Shown here: positions 53,216-62,828 of the stretch, piece by piece
How the letters are laid out: each line of letters opens with the position of its first letter
How positions within the stretch are numbered: the stretch's first letter is position 1
Assembly (NCBI GenBank): GCA_036971475.1
Contig: JBAIZL010000003.1
Span: 52,917,842-52,981,841, forward strand
Reading direction: 5' to 3'
From: Prosapia bicincta
Taxonomy: Eukaryota > Arthropoda > Insecta > Hemiptera > Cercopidae
Length of the DNA stretch: 64,000 bases
Made by a program: the position numbers and the translations under genes
Notes under the pieces: generated by a model
Seen by the model: only the letters and a program-made list of their open reading frames with translations
What the model was told of the DNA's origin: nothing
Database searches by the model: none

Positions 53216-54771
53216 AAAAGTCTGATTCTTTTTTGAACAGAGTCCAAGTGTATGCGTGTGTAATAGAAATACTTTGATTAAAAATTGGTCTATCCATTTT
53301 TATATTTTAAGCCCAGTAATTTAGATTACTTTTAAAAATAAAACCAATGCTATTTTCAGTTTTTTAAATACTTTTTATATTTTAATAATTTTTGTGTTAA
53401 TTGTCCTGCTCATCTTAATCGAGTCTCAAAATGACTGTATTGTTTTCTCTTATCCAGCGTGCAAGTACTAGCTATGCAAATAAGTTTGCATTAAATGCAC
53501 TTTCAAATAAATGTTTAAGGAATATGATAAGTTCAACTTGAAGTATCCCCATTGAGATAACCTTCATTCTCTCCATATTAGTATCTGATTTATATTTTGC
53601 ATGTTTACTTACCATAAATTTTCCATCCTTTTCAGACAACTAAGAGCATGCTAGAAATAGATTGGTTATCTTTACCTTACCTAATCCACAATTTCTGATG
53701 TTTGAAGATATTGCAGTGTAAACTATTTGGTAAGTTTAGAAAAACTCCTACTAGTTTACTACTAAGTTTAGAAAAAACACAACTAATGTCCCATTCGCCT
53801 TTTTTTTTTTAAACATTGTGAATATTTTAGTGACTGTATATGGTTCACAATTTTTTGTTTACAGGAGTACATAATGAGTCAGTATATATTTCTAGAGTAA
53901 GCAATTGTTTCATCCATAAATATCTATGTAGTAAAAAAACGATGTAATATATTCTATTTGGGAGAAATCTTTTTTAAAATTTAATGAAATTAAAAAATCG
54001 TTTATACTGTAGTTGCTTTTTATTTTAAAACATAAAATATTTCTTAACAATTTAATCCTTTGACAAACTAATAAACACACATGTTTTTGTGTGAGTAGTC
54101 TATGATGTGGTTCTTCCATCAATATCATCATTATTGCTGTTTTTACTTTTGACAAGAGTTTTATAAATATCAGAATTATATTTATTATAAGTAGTTAGAA
54201 ATTTTTAAAGTGTTTTTAGGTTTTTTTTTTAGACGTAATCTTTATTTGATAAAGTTAGTCTTTTATGGCTAAACCTTTAATACTAAAAACCTTCTAGTAA
54301 ATAAGGTTTATATTTACTAATTTTGTTTGTATCTAAAATTCATAAAAGTATATTTTTATAATTGTTTAGAGCATGAATATTGTTCTATCTATCCTGTTAC
54401 ATTTGATCCTACTGTTAAAATAAATGAATGTAGAAAAAACAGACACATATTTGATCAAATTTATTTTTCACCTTCTTTTATAATTTTCTTCATTTATCCT
54501 GAGACATGCCCCTTGATTTGTGGTGCTCCTGTACTGTAGTTGTTGCCCATTATCTAAACAACTGTTTAGGTAATACTTATATAATTTGTTGATTCAAATT
54601 TATTGATTTTTGTCAAATAATATTACTTTAAATCTTTGTTAAAATTATATATTTTATGCTAATTTTAACTGTCTAGAAACAAAAACTTTGTATTGATTAA
54701 TACATCTTCCTACACCAAAATACTTGTACAAACCTGTAAAGGTTTTTTTAATATTATCATTAAAGCTTTCC
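53216..54771. other. intergenic sequence, nothing recognised
   Basis: Short ORFs at 53910-54155 and 54327-54539 show no family features. Confidence 0.3.
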
Positions 54772-55095
54772 ATCTAGATCAGAGTTGTCCAACTAACAAT
54801 GGTGGAGGAACCGAAACTCAATTTTTGCATGTGTGATGCATCCGAGAAATCTACTTACTGCAGGTTTGAAATTAAAATTACTGCCTGGGAGAAGTGTTTT
54901 TAAAATTAGGTGCAAAATAGTGCATTTTGAGGCAGTTAGATGGCTTCAACCGGCTGATACACTGATCCAATTTTGTATAACATTCTTAAATAACTATTTT
55001 TTTCAAGTTTGAAAAACTATTGGCAGGTCACATAGAATAGACCGGTGAGCTTCATACAGCCCCCAGGCTGCCAGTTAGACAACCCTGATCTAGAT
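54772..55095. mobile_element. hAT-like MITE with 8-bp target duplication
   Basis: Ends CAGAGTTGTCCAACT (54780) and AGTTAGACAACCCTG (to 55087) are imperfect inverted repeats. The identical octamer ATCTAGAT flanks them at 54772-54779 and 55088-55095. An 8-bp duplication and CAG-type ends are hallmarks of the hAT superfamily. 308 bp, no ORF. The octamer is itself a palindrome. Confidence 0.85.
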
Positions 55096-55493
55096 TAAAT
55101 TAACCAATTTGTGATCTTTAACATTGTCTTCTTCTTACAATTGAAGTTTGTTTTAATTGAATTAGATCATCTGACAATTATTCTATTTACTGTTTCTTTC
55201 AGGAGATTCTTCTGCAGAAATTCTTTCTTTCTCTAAAAATTTCATAGCTTATTTCTTTCTTTTTCATTCCTGATTTTATCCATGTTTCCTGAGTTTAATC
55301 CATGGTTTAACATGATTGAAATTCATATTTAAAATTATTTAATCTAATTGTATTACAAAAATTTTGCTTTTTCAATTAAAATCCTTTCACTATAACTTCA
55401 GTGATGTAGTGACAAAGAAACTAATAGTATAATATTGGTAATGATTTTATCTATAACACATCAAATTATATACAAATTAATGTAAACAATAAT
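55096..55493. other. intergenic sequence, nothing recognised
   Basis: Between the MITE and the likely 3' end of BLOC1S2. Confidence 0.3.
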
Positions 55494-55499
55494 TTTATT
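55494..55499 (-). terminator. candidate polyadenylation signal of BLOC1S2
   Basis: AATAAA on the minus strand, about 207 nt after the stop codon. It is one of several A-rich possibilities in AT-rich DNA. Confidence 0.3.
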
Positions 55500-55705
55500 T
55501 TCTTACTATTTACAATATAGTGCCTTTAAAGTTTCATATATTTGTTAAAAATACTAAACAAAGAATAATCTTTTCAATATTTATATACATATATAGAGTG
55601 TTAATTTTATATAAATAAGGTTATGTGTACAAAATGAAAAATACATTAACATGAGCATGTTTAATAACATCTATGTACAAATGCGAAGTCCATAATGAAG
55701 GCAAT

Positions 55706-55833
55706 CTAAAGGCTTTTAAATTTAGCTTCTAACCGTTTGGAGTATGCATCCAATTTATAGGCAGCTTGTTCTAGCTTGGTTACACTGTCTTCAATCTGGT
55801 CAATTTGCTCCAAGTAAGGTTGCAGAGATTTAT
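55706..55833 (-). CDS. BLOC1S2: BLOC1S2, last coding exon
   Basis: 128 nt, acceptor ...tgttcag. The first two bases complete the Tyr codon begun in the previous exon. Reads [17 protein letters not shown], then [19 protein letters not shown], ending KSL and a stop at 55706-55708. This closely matches the C-terminal coiled coil of animal BLOC1S2, the most conserved part ([23 protein letters not shown]). BLOC1S2 is a small cytoplasmic subunit of BLOC-1 (lysosome-related organelle biogenesis) and BORC (lysosome positioning). The gene converges with gene 1, leaving about 6.5 kb between stop codons. Confidence 0.95.
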
Positions 55834-56615
55834 CTGAACAAAAAACAGTGCATTGTGAATGGTGTAAGATAATGAAAGTGCAGTATGTATTTTATAATAA
55901 TGCAAATACTCATGATTAAATTGGACTAATCAAAGGTATTTTGACTATAAAGTTATCATTCAGTTAATATATCTACAATTATATAGCTGGTTACATGTGA
56001 CCTCGAAGGGCAAGCACTGGCAGGCGAAAGGGTAAAGGAAGCAAAAGACCGTTTCACAGATATTATAATATGAGGTATAGTATTTATACTACAATAATGT
56101 AAATTTGACAAGGCTGAAACGCCAGTATAAATATTTTTTTTATTTGATTTGTCACATTACCCAGATCATTTACATAAAGTTTTGAACAAATTTACTTATA
56201 TCAGTTTTCTAAACAACCTCAACGCCTGAAATTTCTTAACAATAGCCTTTAATGCAACATGCACCACAAAAACCAATCATTTTTTGTTTTATATCAATTG
56301 ATTGCATGCCAGCTTACGAGGGACCAGTTATACAACTCTGATTTATAGAATCATTTATTGTGATTGTTTATTTCAATTATTAGTATAATGGCTATTATGA
56401 ATCAAAAGCTAAGGTACAATCTTTTCAAATTTACAATTCTTTTATCTTTAAATGATATATTAAATTTACAAACATAATGAAACTCAATCATTCAAAAGAA
56501 CAAACATTTGCTATTGTTAAGATTTTTTGTATATACAAACTAATAGCATTTAAATATTTCAATAGTGTGTTAAGTTATGTGTTTATTTCTAAGAGATTGG
56601 AGTTTTGGACTATAG
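55834..56615. other. BLOC1S2 intron, no feature recognised
   Basis: Right end of the 4.06-kb intron. AT-rich. Confidence 0.35.
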
Positions 56616-57110
56616 CCATTAGGTAAGTCTGTCAGTCTCCTATCTAGTCCAAAAATTCCCATATATAAAATTAACAAATATATGCAACAAAGAATACTAC
56701 ACTCCAACATAAAAACCAAACAACAAAATAATAAAATATCTTAATAACACAAACCACAAAACAATTACAGAAAAACATAACCTATCAGGAATTTACAAAA
56801 TTTCATACAACTGCAACGCATTTTACATAGGGAAAACGACCAGATTATTTAAAATTAGATTTGAAGAACATTACAGAGCATTCAAAAATAAAAATACAAA
56901 AGTATCAAATGTTGCAGCACACCTATTATCACATAAACATGAAATAACAAATTACGAAAATAACCTAACCATACTTGAAATAAATAATAACCCAATAGAA
57001 TTAAACTCACTAGAAAAATACCACATTTATAAAAACATACACAACAATTTAATGAACCTATAGACAACATATACAGAAGACAATATATTCAAAAACATTA
57101 TACACGCAAC
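56616..57110 (+). mobile_element. PLE fragment with open GIY-YIG frame
   Basis: A scrap of family D pLTR (TAAGTCTGTCAGTCTCCTA at about 56621-56640, then AGTCCAAAAA) precedes an open coding stretch, then A-rich and repeat E sequence. It lies in a BLOC1S2 intron, on the opposite strand to the gene. Confidence 0.7.
56713..57063 (+). pseudogene. PLE GIY-YIG endonuclease domain, open but without start
   Basis: 117 codons open between stops, with no ATG near the start. LSGIYKISYNCNAFYIGKT is followed by RLFKIRFEEHYRAF, then AAHLLSHKHEITNYEN, then SLEKYHIYKNIHNNL and TAG at 57061-57063. It contains the GIY and YIG triplets at normal spacing and the downstream Arg and Glu-His residues. It is a bare nuclease and C-terminal piece, truncated upstream, and probably not expressed as such. 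Confidence 0.8.
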
Positions 57111-57169
57111 TCAAGAAAAAATGCGTGTAACGTCAACAAATACCAACATCCGCACCAGAAAAATAGAGA

Positions 57170-57292
57170 AAAATTCATCCGCGATTCGACAATGGTCAAA
57201 TGACCGAAAGGTGCCTCATCACACAAGGTAAAATTATTGCACTTTTGCACTTAGTGGTGGATAAAAGTATTTACAATAGTAATATATTAACG

Positions 57293-57347
<55 letters not shown>

Positions 57348-57409
57348 GTTAATATATTACTATTGTAAGTAATTTTATCCACTACTAAGTGGATAACGTA
57401 AAATATCAA

Positions 57410-57487
<78 letters not shown>

Positions 57488-57513
57488 AAACAATGGATAA
57501 CGTAAAATATCAA

Positions 57514-57540
<27 letters not shown>
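57170..57540. repeat. foldback repeat E fragments and (TA)n tracts
   Basis: A hammerhead-like right arm at 57181-57224 (TCGACAA 57186-57192, helix II GGTC/GACC, GAAA 57206-57209, AGGTGCCT). Then inverted TGAAGTTAATATATTACTAT pieces and long TA tracts at about 57296-57346, 57410-57483 and 57517-57550. Confidence 0.8.
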
Positions 57541-57550
<10 letters not shown>

Positions 57551-57552
<2 letters not shown>

Positions 57553-57848
57553 GTTAATAAATTACCAATTTTGAGTAATTTTTCCACCATTAAGTGCAAT
57601 AATTTTACCTTGAGTGATGAGGCACCTTTCGGTCTTTGACCATTGTCGAATCACTCAAGTGTGATTCACTTGAGTGATTCGACAATGGTCAAAGACCGAA
57701 AGGTGCCTCATCACTCAAGGTAAAATTATTGCACTTAATGGTGGAAAAATTACTCAAAATTGGTAATTTATTAACTTCATAAAGTCAGTGCAACGGAAAA
57801 ACAATGGATAATATTAAATATCAGGAATATATATATATATATATATAA
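57551..57848. repeat. foldback repeat E, full palindromic copy
   Basis: Arms about 57550-57659 and 57670-57779 pair almost perfectly, with AATTTTTCCACCATTAAGTG and its inverse. A CATAAAGTCAGTGCAACGG tail and a TA tract at 57826-57848 follow. Confidence 0.9.
57669..57719 (+). ncRNA. complete hammerhead-like fold with UCGACAA core (family E, best copy)
   Basis: Helix I CTTGAGTGAT 57669-57678 with ATCACTCAAG 57710-57719 (10 bp). Core TCGACAA 57679-57685, extra T, helix II GGTC 57687-57690 with GACC 57694-57697, GAA 57698-57700. Helix III AGG/CCT 57701-57708 with a TG loop. C 57709 is at the cleavage position. It is identical in design to 4859-4907. Confidence 0.45.
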
Positions 57849-58818
57849 ACACGAGTTTATATATATACCATCTTGGGTTGACAAAAGAGGAGTGAAGATT
57901 ATTTCTGAAGCACAAGTAAGTTTGGAAAACCAGAGAAGTATGAAATCAGTAACTTTTGATAGGGTGTGGAAAGGTGGAAACTCATAAATTAGCTTGAAGC
58001 GTGAGAAAGACAAAACTGCAGAAAACCTTTGGCCAAATGTTTTGCATTCAAAATTTTCAAAAGATAACTCTGATTGTCTGAAATATATAAGGAGGGGATA
58101 TAATTCTAAAATATAAGGAGGGGCTCGTTCTTAAAAACTAAAATCATCAAAGAATCTATGTTTGGATCTACATCAGGAGAGTACAGACGTATTGGGGGTG
58201 ACAAGTTGTTGGAGTTAAGAGAATTATGAAAGGAATATTAGTTATTTATGTAAAGCATTTATAAAAGTGGGAAAAGTCATGAATTAAGGCAGATATGAAA
58301 GAAATAGGGAAGTAAAGTTCAAGTTAATTACTGTGCAAAAGTGAAGTGAAGAAGTTATCCGCCAGGAACCAGTGAATTCCAGGAGCACAAACAATAAGCA
58401 CAAGTTATTAAATTAGATTCAGCCAACATCGATTTTTATAATTTATTAAATTCATGTCTTTACCCGAGAAAAAGCAATCTAACACTGTATTTCTTAAAAC
58501 TTATTATAATAAGAACCAGGCCTAAAGAGTCCACCTTTATAGTAATTTTTGTACTAGTTATCCAATCAAACTTTGTCCCTGCATCATATTAATGTATTTC
58601 AAGGTATAATTTGTAATAACTGGATGTCAGATGAATAAATGTAGGTGATATTAAAATTATATGATTGTTTAATTATTTAGAAACCTAGATGTCACTATAA
58701 GAAAGGTAAGGTTATTTAAAAAAATATAATATAAATGTAACAAATAAATATCTTTAATATTATAATACAAATAAGCGGTTTTTGTGATACTTGATTATTG
58801 TAATATAAACTAAACTCA
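57849..58818. other. BLOC1S2 intron, nothing recognised
   Basis: Ordinary intron text. A minus-strand ORF at 57777-58013 spans repeat and intron and is not convincing. Confidence 0.3.
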
Positions 58819-59674
58819 TACAGTAAACTCCTGATTATCCGTGGGCGGTTTAGCCGGTTTGCGGATTATCCGGGGTCTGCCATTGTTTTACAAATATCCA
58901 ATTTTTATTCCAATCTGATTCATGTGTTTAAATTTCCAAACGGTGACTTACGACGTAAATACATATAAGGCTTAGTAGAAGTTAAGATGAAGGGAATAGA
59001 TATGTAGATATGTACGTACTAATTTTTACATTGAAAGGGAAGCATCCCGATGCGGGCCAGCGAAATAAAAGGGGCGAGCAGATTACTGTATATAAGAGAC
59101 AATGACGAAATGCTTGGATGCCCAAAAACCTAATGTGTATCATAAGATTGTAAACAAATGTCAGCTAACCTCGGCTATAAATAGTCTAGGACGTGACATA
59201 GGCATTATCCTTGTCTGTCATATACATTATCCATCTTTATGGCTGTGACACAAGTAGACAATGTGCGACAAAATGGTTCTCAAGAAACTTAGATCGCACA
59301 TTAAAGCTAAATCAATGCTCACAAAAAAAACAAAAGTGACAGATTTTTTTGTATTATGTGTAAAGTAAATTACATATGTACATACATACTTACTTTTGAC
59401 ATATACTTATGTAGGTATTGTAAATAGTTAGACATATAAATGTACATGTTATAATCCGTCAAATACATCGACATTTTAAATTATTTTCTGTATTTATTTT
59501 GTCCTCTGAAGATTATTTGTGAATTGCATTAACTGGGTCATTATTTGTGTAACTTATGGTATAATAATCTATTTCGTTTTGCGTATTCTTTGTTCATAAC
59601 AGATTATCCGGGGAATTCGGTTATCCGTTGTTGCCGGGCCACCCTATTCCACGGATAATCGGGAGTTTACTGTA
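58819..59674. mobile_element. pogo/Tigger-like non-autonomous element
   Basis: Inverted ends CAGTAAACTCCTGATTATCC (58821) and the complement of GGATAATCGGGAGTTTACTG (to 59672), with TA target duplications at 58819-58820 and 59673-59674. 852 bp. A short frame near 59330 (KKTKVTDFFVL) resembles the C-terminal tail of Tigger transposases, so it may be an internally deleted autonomous copy. It is inserted in a BLOC1S2 intron. Confidence 0.85.
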
Positions 59675-59889
59675 ATTAATTTCTTGTCAATAATTAATAC
59701 TCATATTTAAATTCAATTTGGTTCGGAAAATAAATTTTTACAAGTTTGTATAAATGGAAATGCTGTTATCAGGGAAAGCGAAAATTTGTAACAATTTTGA
59801 ATATTAGAATATATTCTACAAATAGTGGTGGTAACAAATTTCATAAAAATAACACAAATCTGCCTATAAACACTTAATGTGTTACTTAC

Positions 59890-60001
59890 ATTTATCATTC
59901 AGATCTGCCATTGTTTTCCCCACATTTCCAGCTATTTGTTTCATATCTGAATATTTTGTTATAGTTGCTAAATTCATTGCTTCTAGGAGTTTGTAATCTT
60001 C
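59890..60001 (-). CDS. BLOC1S2: BLOC1S2, internal exon
   Basis: 112 nt, acceptor ...attttcag, donor AAAT|gtaagt. 37 codons plus one base: EDYKLLEAMNLATITKYSDM, then KQIAGNVGKTMADLNDK. It aligns with the central helical region of BLOC1S2 (EDYKLLENMN..., then LKDLNQKY in the vertebrate protein). Both junction phases agree with the neighbouring exons, so the reading frame is continuous across all three visible exons. Confidence 0.95.
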
Positions 60002-61554
60002 CTGAAAATAAAAATTTCAATTAGAACAATTTATCCTATTTACTTTATTGTTTCCTACATCATAACAACCAAGTGGTGTTTTTTTAAAAATATATTTTAA
60101 AGGGAAAGATATGTCACTTGAAATATATAGTATCTTCTGCTAATTCTAATTAAACTCGGTAAAAATTAAGTGGTCAAGAGGGAACAAATAGGACAAATAA
60201 AAGAGAACCCTCCCAAGACTAAGCAATAAAAGATACAAAACTAGCAAGACACCTCAAGTCTTGATACATCTCTTTCACAAAATGTTAACTCAGGATTTTA
60301 GATGGGATTGGATGATAAGAGAGTTCATTTCAGATTTTGATGTTAAACAAATGTCATTGATTTTTTAAAATAATTTTTATTTTAAAGAATTATATAGATA
60401 CTACATTTAACATTTGGAATCTACACAACTGTATTCTGTTCTATAGACGTCATAATAAAATTTAAATAGATCTTTAAAAGTAAAAATTATGGTAATTCAT
60501 TGAAAATATTGGAAAAAAGATAAAAATTTATCATAAAATAAAATATTTTAAGTAGCTACAATATTTTCTCAACTTATACTGAACTAGAAGTTAGGAGTTT
60601 TTGGCATAATGAGTGAGTAAACTAATTACTACTTGAAATAATAATTCCCCCTGAGGTATAAGTTGGCTGTTTGAAAAATTTTTTAAAAGTAATACGAAAT
60701 AGTGATATCTTAGTACATTTTTTTCATACAGGTGAATTGATCTTTGACCAGAAGGTGTGCTTTATTTAAAGATATGTATAACAGAGTAGATGAAATAACT
60801 CAAAAAAGGAACATCTTGGAATGAATAGAAGATTTTCCAAGATCTCCTCTGAGACACCCTCAAAAATAACACCAGAAAAATGAACTTAATTGAAGGTAGA
60901 AGCTTCTTTCCCAATCATATTAATAGTTTCCTCTTTCTATTAATCAATTGTGAAAGGTTTATGTTTAAGCCTTAACTGCTGTTTCAAGCGATAAACATAT
61001 TCATCTAAAACCTAGCTCTGGGCTGCAAAATGAACATGGAGGGTTAACAATTCTTTGTGAGGCTATAACTGTTTCCTTGCTGGGTCCAAAGCTTACTTCT
61101 GCAGAGCCAAATTTTTTAGAACTACTCAGCTGCATTTGAAGTTTTTTTTTACAAAATTAAGCTGATGTTTCTTTTGCTAAGTCCAACATTTTTCAAAAAT
61201 TAATAGTGATTTCGCATTCAAGCCTCTGAACCCCCTCTCCCAACTGCAAAATGTTTTTCCTAGAATATGTATCCCTTAATATTTTCTACCCCCCCCCCAG
61301 TTAAAAATAGTGTTGATTTTGTGATTTACTTTTAATCTTACTGAAACTATTTGTAATTTGCTTGGTTGCTGATCAAACCCTAAAAAATGTTTATAACTAA
61401 CGCCTTAATAATTTTTTGGATCAATGCTCGGAATTAATATAGAAAATTATCTATTCTTGAATTTTGTAGTCCATTACTTTGGGTGAATCTTAATTAATCA
61501 CTTAAATAATAATTTATGACTATCCAAACTTTAAATTTTGTAAATTTGTTAAAA
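60002..61554. other. BLOC1S2 intron, nothing recognised
   Basis: AT-rich. No element was recognised apart from short homopolymers (a C run near 61289). Confidence 0.3.
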
Positions 61555-61679
61555 CTTACAGAGACAGAACGTTTTCTATCGCTATGTGGCGGTCTTTATC
61601 AGTGTCTTCCGCTTGGTGATGTCGGGTCAAGCGGTGACGATTTTCACCGGGAAGACAGGTTTTCGATAGTATCAATGAG

Positions 61680-61885
61680 TTAGTGTGATTTGTATTGTGT
61701 TTGTTCGTTTAATATGTTTGTACTTTGTGTTTTAGTGTGTCTGTAAATTTCATATTGTTCTAGTGTGTTGAGATGTGGTCCTTTTTTGTAGATGTGTAGG
61801 ATTTCTAGGTTATGGTAAATGTCTGTATATTTGTGTCCTGTTTCTTTTATGCGATTGTAAAATGTTGAGTTGGTGTTCCTCGAAA
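61680..61885 (-). pseudogene. PLE C-terminal ORF piece
   Basis: The minus strand reads RIKETGHKYTDIYHNLEILH, then HLNTLEQYEIYRHTKTQ, then NILNEQTQYKSH and a stop at 61680-61682. It matches the tail of the other PLE copies (THTDIHTNLNIL, then LEKYEIYKH, ENILND). The GIY-YIG part upstream is missing. Confidence 0.7.
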
Positions 61886-61934
61886 CTGTTTGTGTTTAAA
61901 ACCGTCACTGCTTGACTCGACATCTCCAAGCAGA

Positions 61935-61980
61935 AGACACTGATGAAGATCGCCACATAGAGATCGAAAACATTCAGTCT
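61935..61980 (+). ncRNA. hammerhead ribozyme motif, family C
   Basis: Helix I AGAC 61935-61938 with GTCT 61977-61980, next to an A-A mismatch. Core CTGATGA 61940-61946, extra A 61947. Helix II GATC 61948-61951 with GATC 61962-61965 around a 10-nt loop. GAA 61966-61968. Short helix III AACATT 61969-61974. C 61975 is at the cleavage position. All core residues are present. Confidence 0.55.
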
Positions 61981-62055
61981 CAGTAAGTTTTAACAAATTT
62001 ACAAAATTTAAACTTCGGATAGTCATAAACTATTGTTTAAGTGATTAATTAAATA

Positions 62056-62697
62056 TTATCTAGTTTTGGTATAAAATCCATAATTGGATTTACCACAATG
62101 TATCTTTGCAAAGTAACGATTTTTAGTTTAACATATTTTTAATAAAATTAGCTAGCTTATGAAGAAAAATAATGTTTATCAAAGCTTGAACAAGGCATAA
62201 ATGTACTTTGCAAAACATATAATGGCTTACATGTAATCGCTTATCTCTCGCAATAATTTTCCAGATATCAATTGTTATAATACTGTTATTAAGAAATAGA
62301 ATTAAACTGTCAAACCAGAGTATAAATTATCCTTTTTGTTTTACATACTACAATTTGTTTAGGACTTTTGGTAGCCTAAAATTTAAAGTATTTCTTTGGC
62401 TTGCGGTTTTTTTATTTTTATGACTTATAGACCATTCCGTTTAGTATTTTGTCCCAAATGAACATTTCCTTTTAGTTTGATAGCTATAAAAAAAGTAGGT
62501 AATATAAGACTCACTAATAAAATCTTTAAAAAATGTTATATTAGTATCTAAAATAAACATATAGATTCATATATTGTGCAATTATAAAAATGTTTGTTAT
62601 GCTCTTCAAATTATTGTAAGATTTGTTGTGATTACGAAAAAGATCACTGTTGATGCCGTATCATGATACAAAATTAAAATTGTACATAAAAATTTAC
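62056..62697. other. BLOC1S2 intron, nothing recognised
   Basis: AT-rich intron. Confidence 0.3.
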
Positions 62698-62828
62698 CTG
62701 TGTAACTGTCAATTCTCCAAGCAGGTAATCTGCAGTCTTTTGAAACATCGTTGTCGCCAGTCGACTAAGATTAGGATCATGTGGGTCAAGTGCTTCAAAA
62801 CTGCTGGTACTAGTTGATAGAGTTGGTC
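62698..62828 (-). CDS. BLOC1S2: BLOC1S2, internal exon (first in window)
   Basis: 131 nt, acceptor ...cttctgcacag, donor CAG|gtaaat. The first two bases finish a codon from an exon right of the window. 43 codons follow: PTLSTSTSSFEALDPHDPN, then LSRLATTMFQKTADYLLGEL, ending TVTQ. The second half matches the conserved start of the helical domain (MFxKMATYLTGELTAT in vertebrates). Its first half is the variable N-terminal region. Together the three exons give 122 residues against about 140 in vertebrate BLOC1S2, so only about 20 N-terminal residues are missing. Confidence 0.93.

Larger units (their letters stand above)
61555..62055. mobile_element. PLE family C fragment between inverted hammerhead pLTRs
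   Basis: Inverted arms about 61555-61640 and 61905-62000 flank a minus-strand C-terminal ORF piece. Both arms contain the family C hammerhead. The right (plus) copy is intact and the left (minus) copy has CTGATAA instead of CTGATGA. It lies in the BLOC1S2 intron. Confidence 0.75.

Noticed and set aside
53639..53700. In-phase exon candidate (TTKSMLEIDW) as the end of gene 1
   Set aside because: Good acceptor, but it needs skipping of nearer candidates and has ordinary composition. It was kept only as an alternative to 49229.
57293..57493. Tyr/Ile repeat ORFs over TA tracts (also 5451-5893)
   Set aside because: Artefacts of (TA)n repeats in AT-rich DNA.
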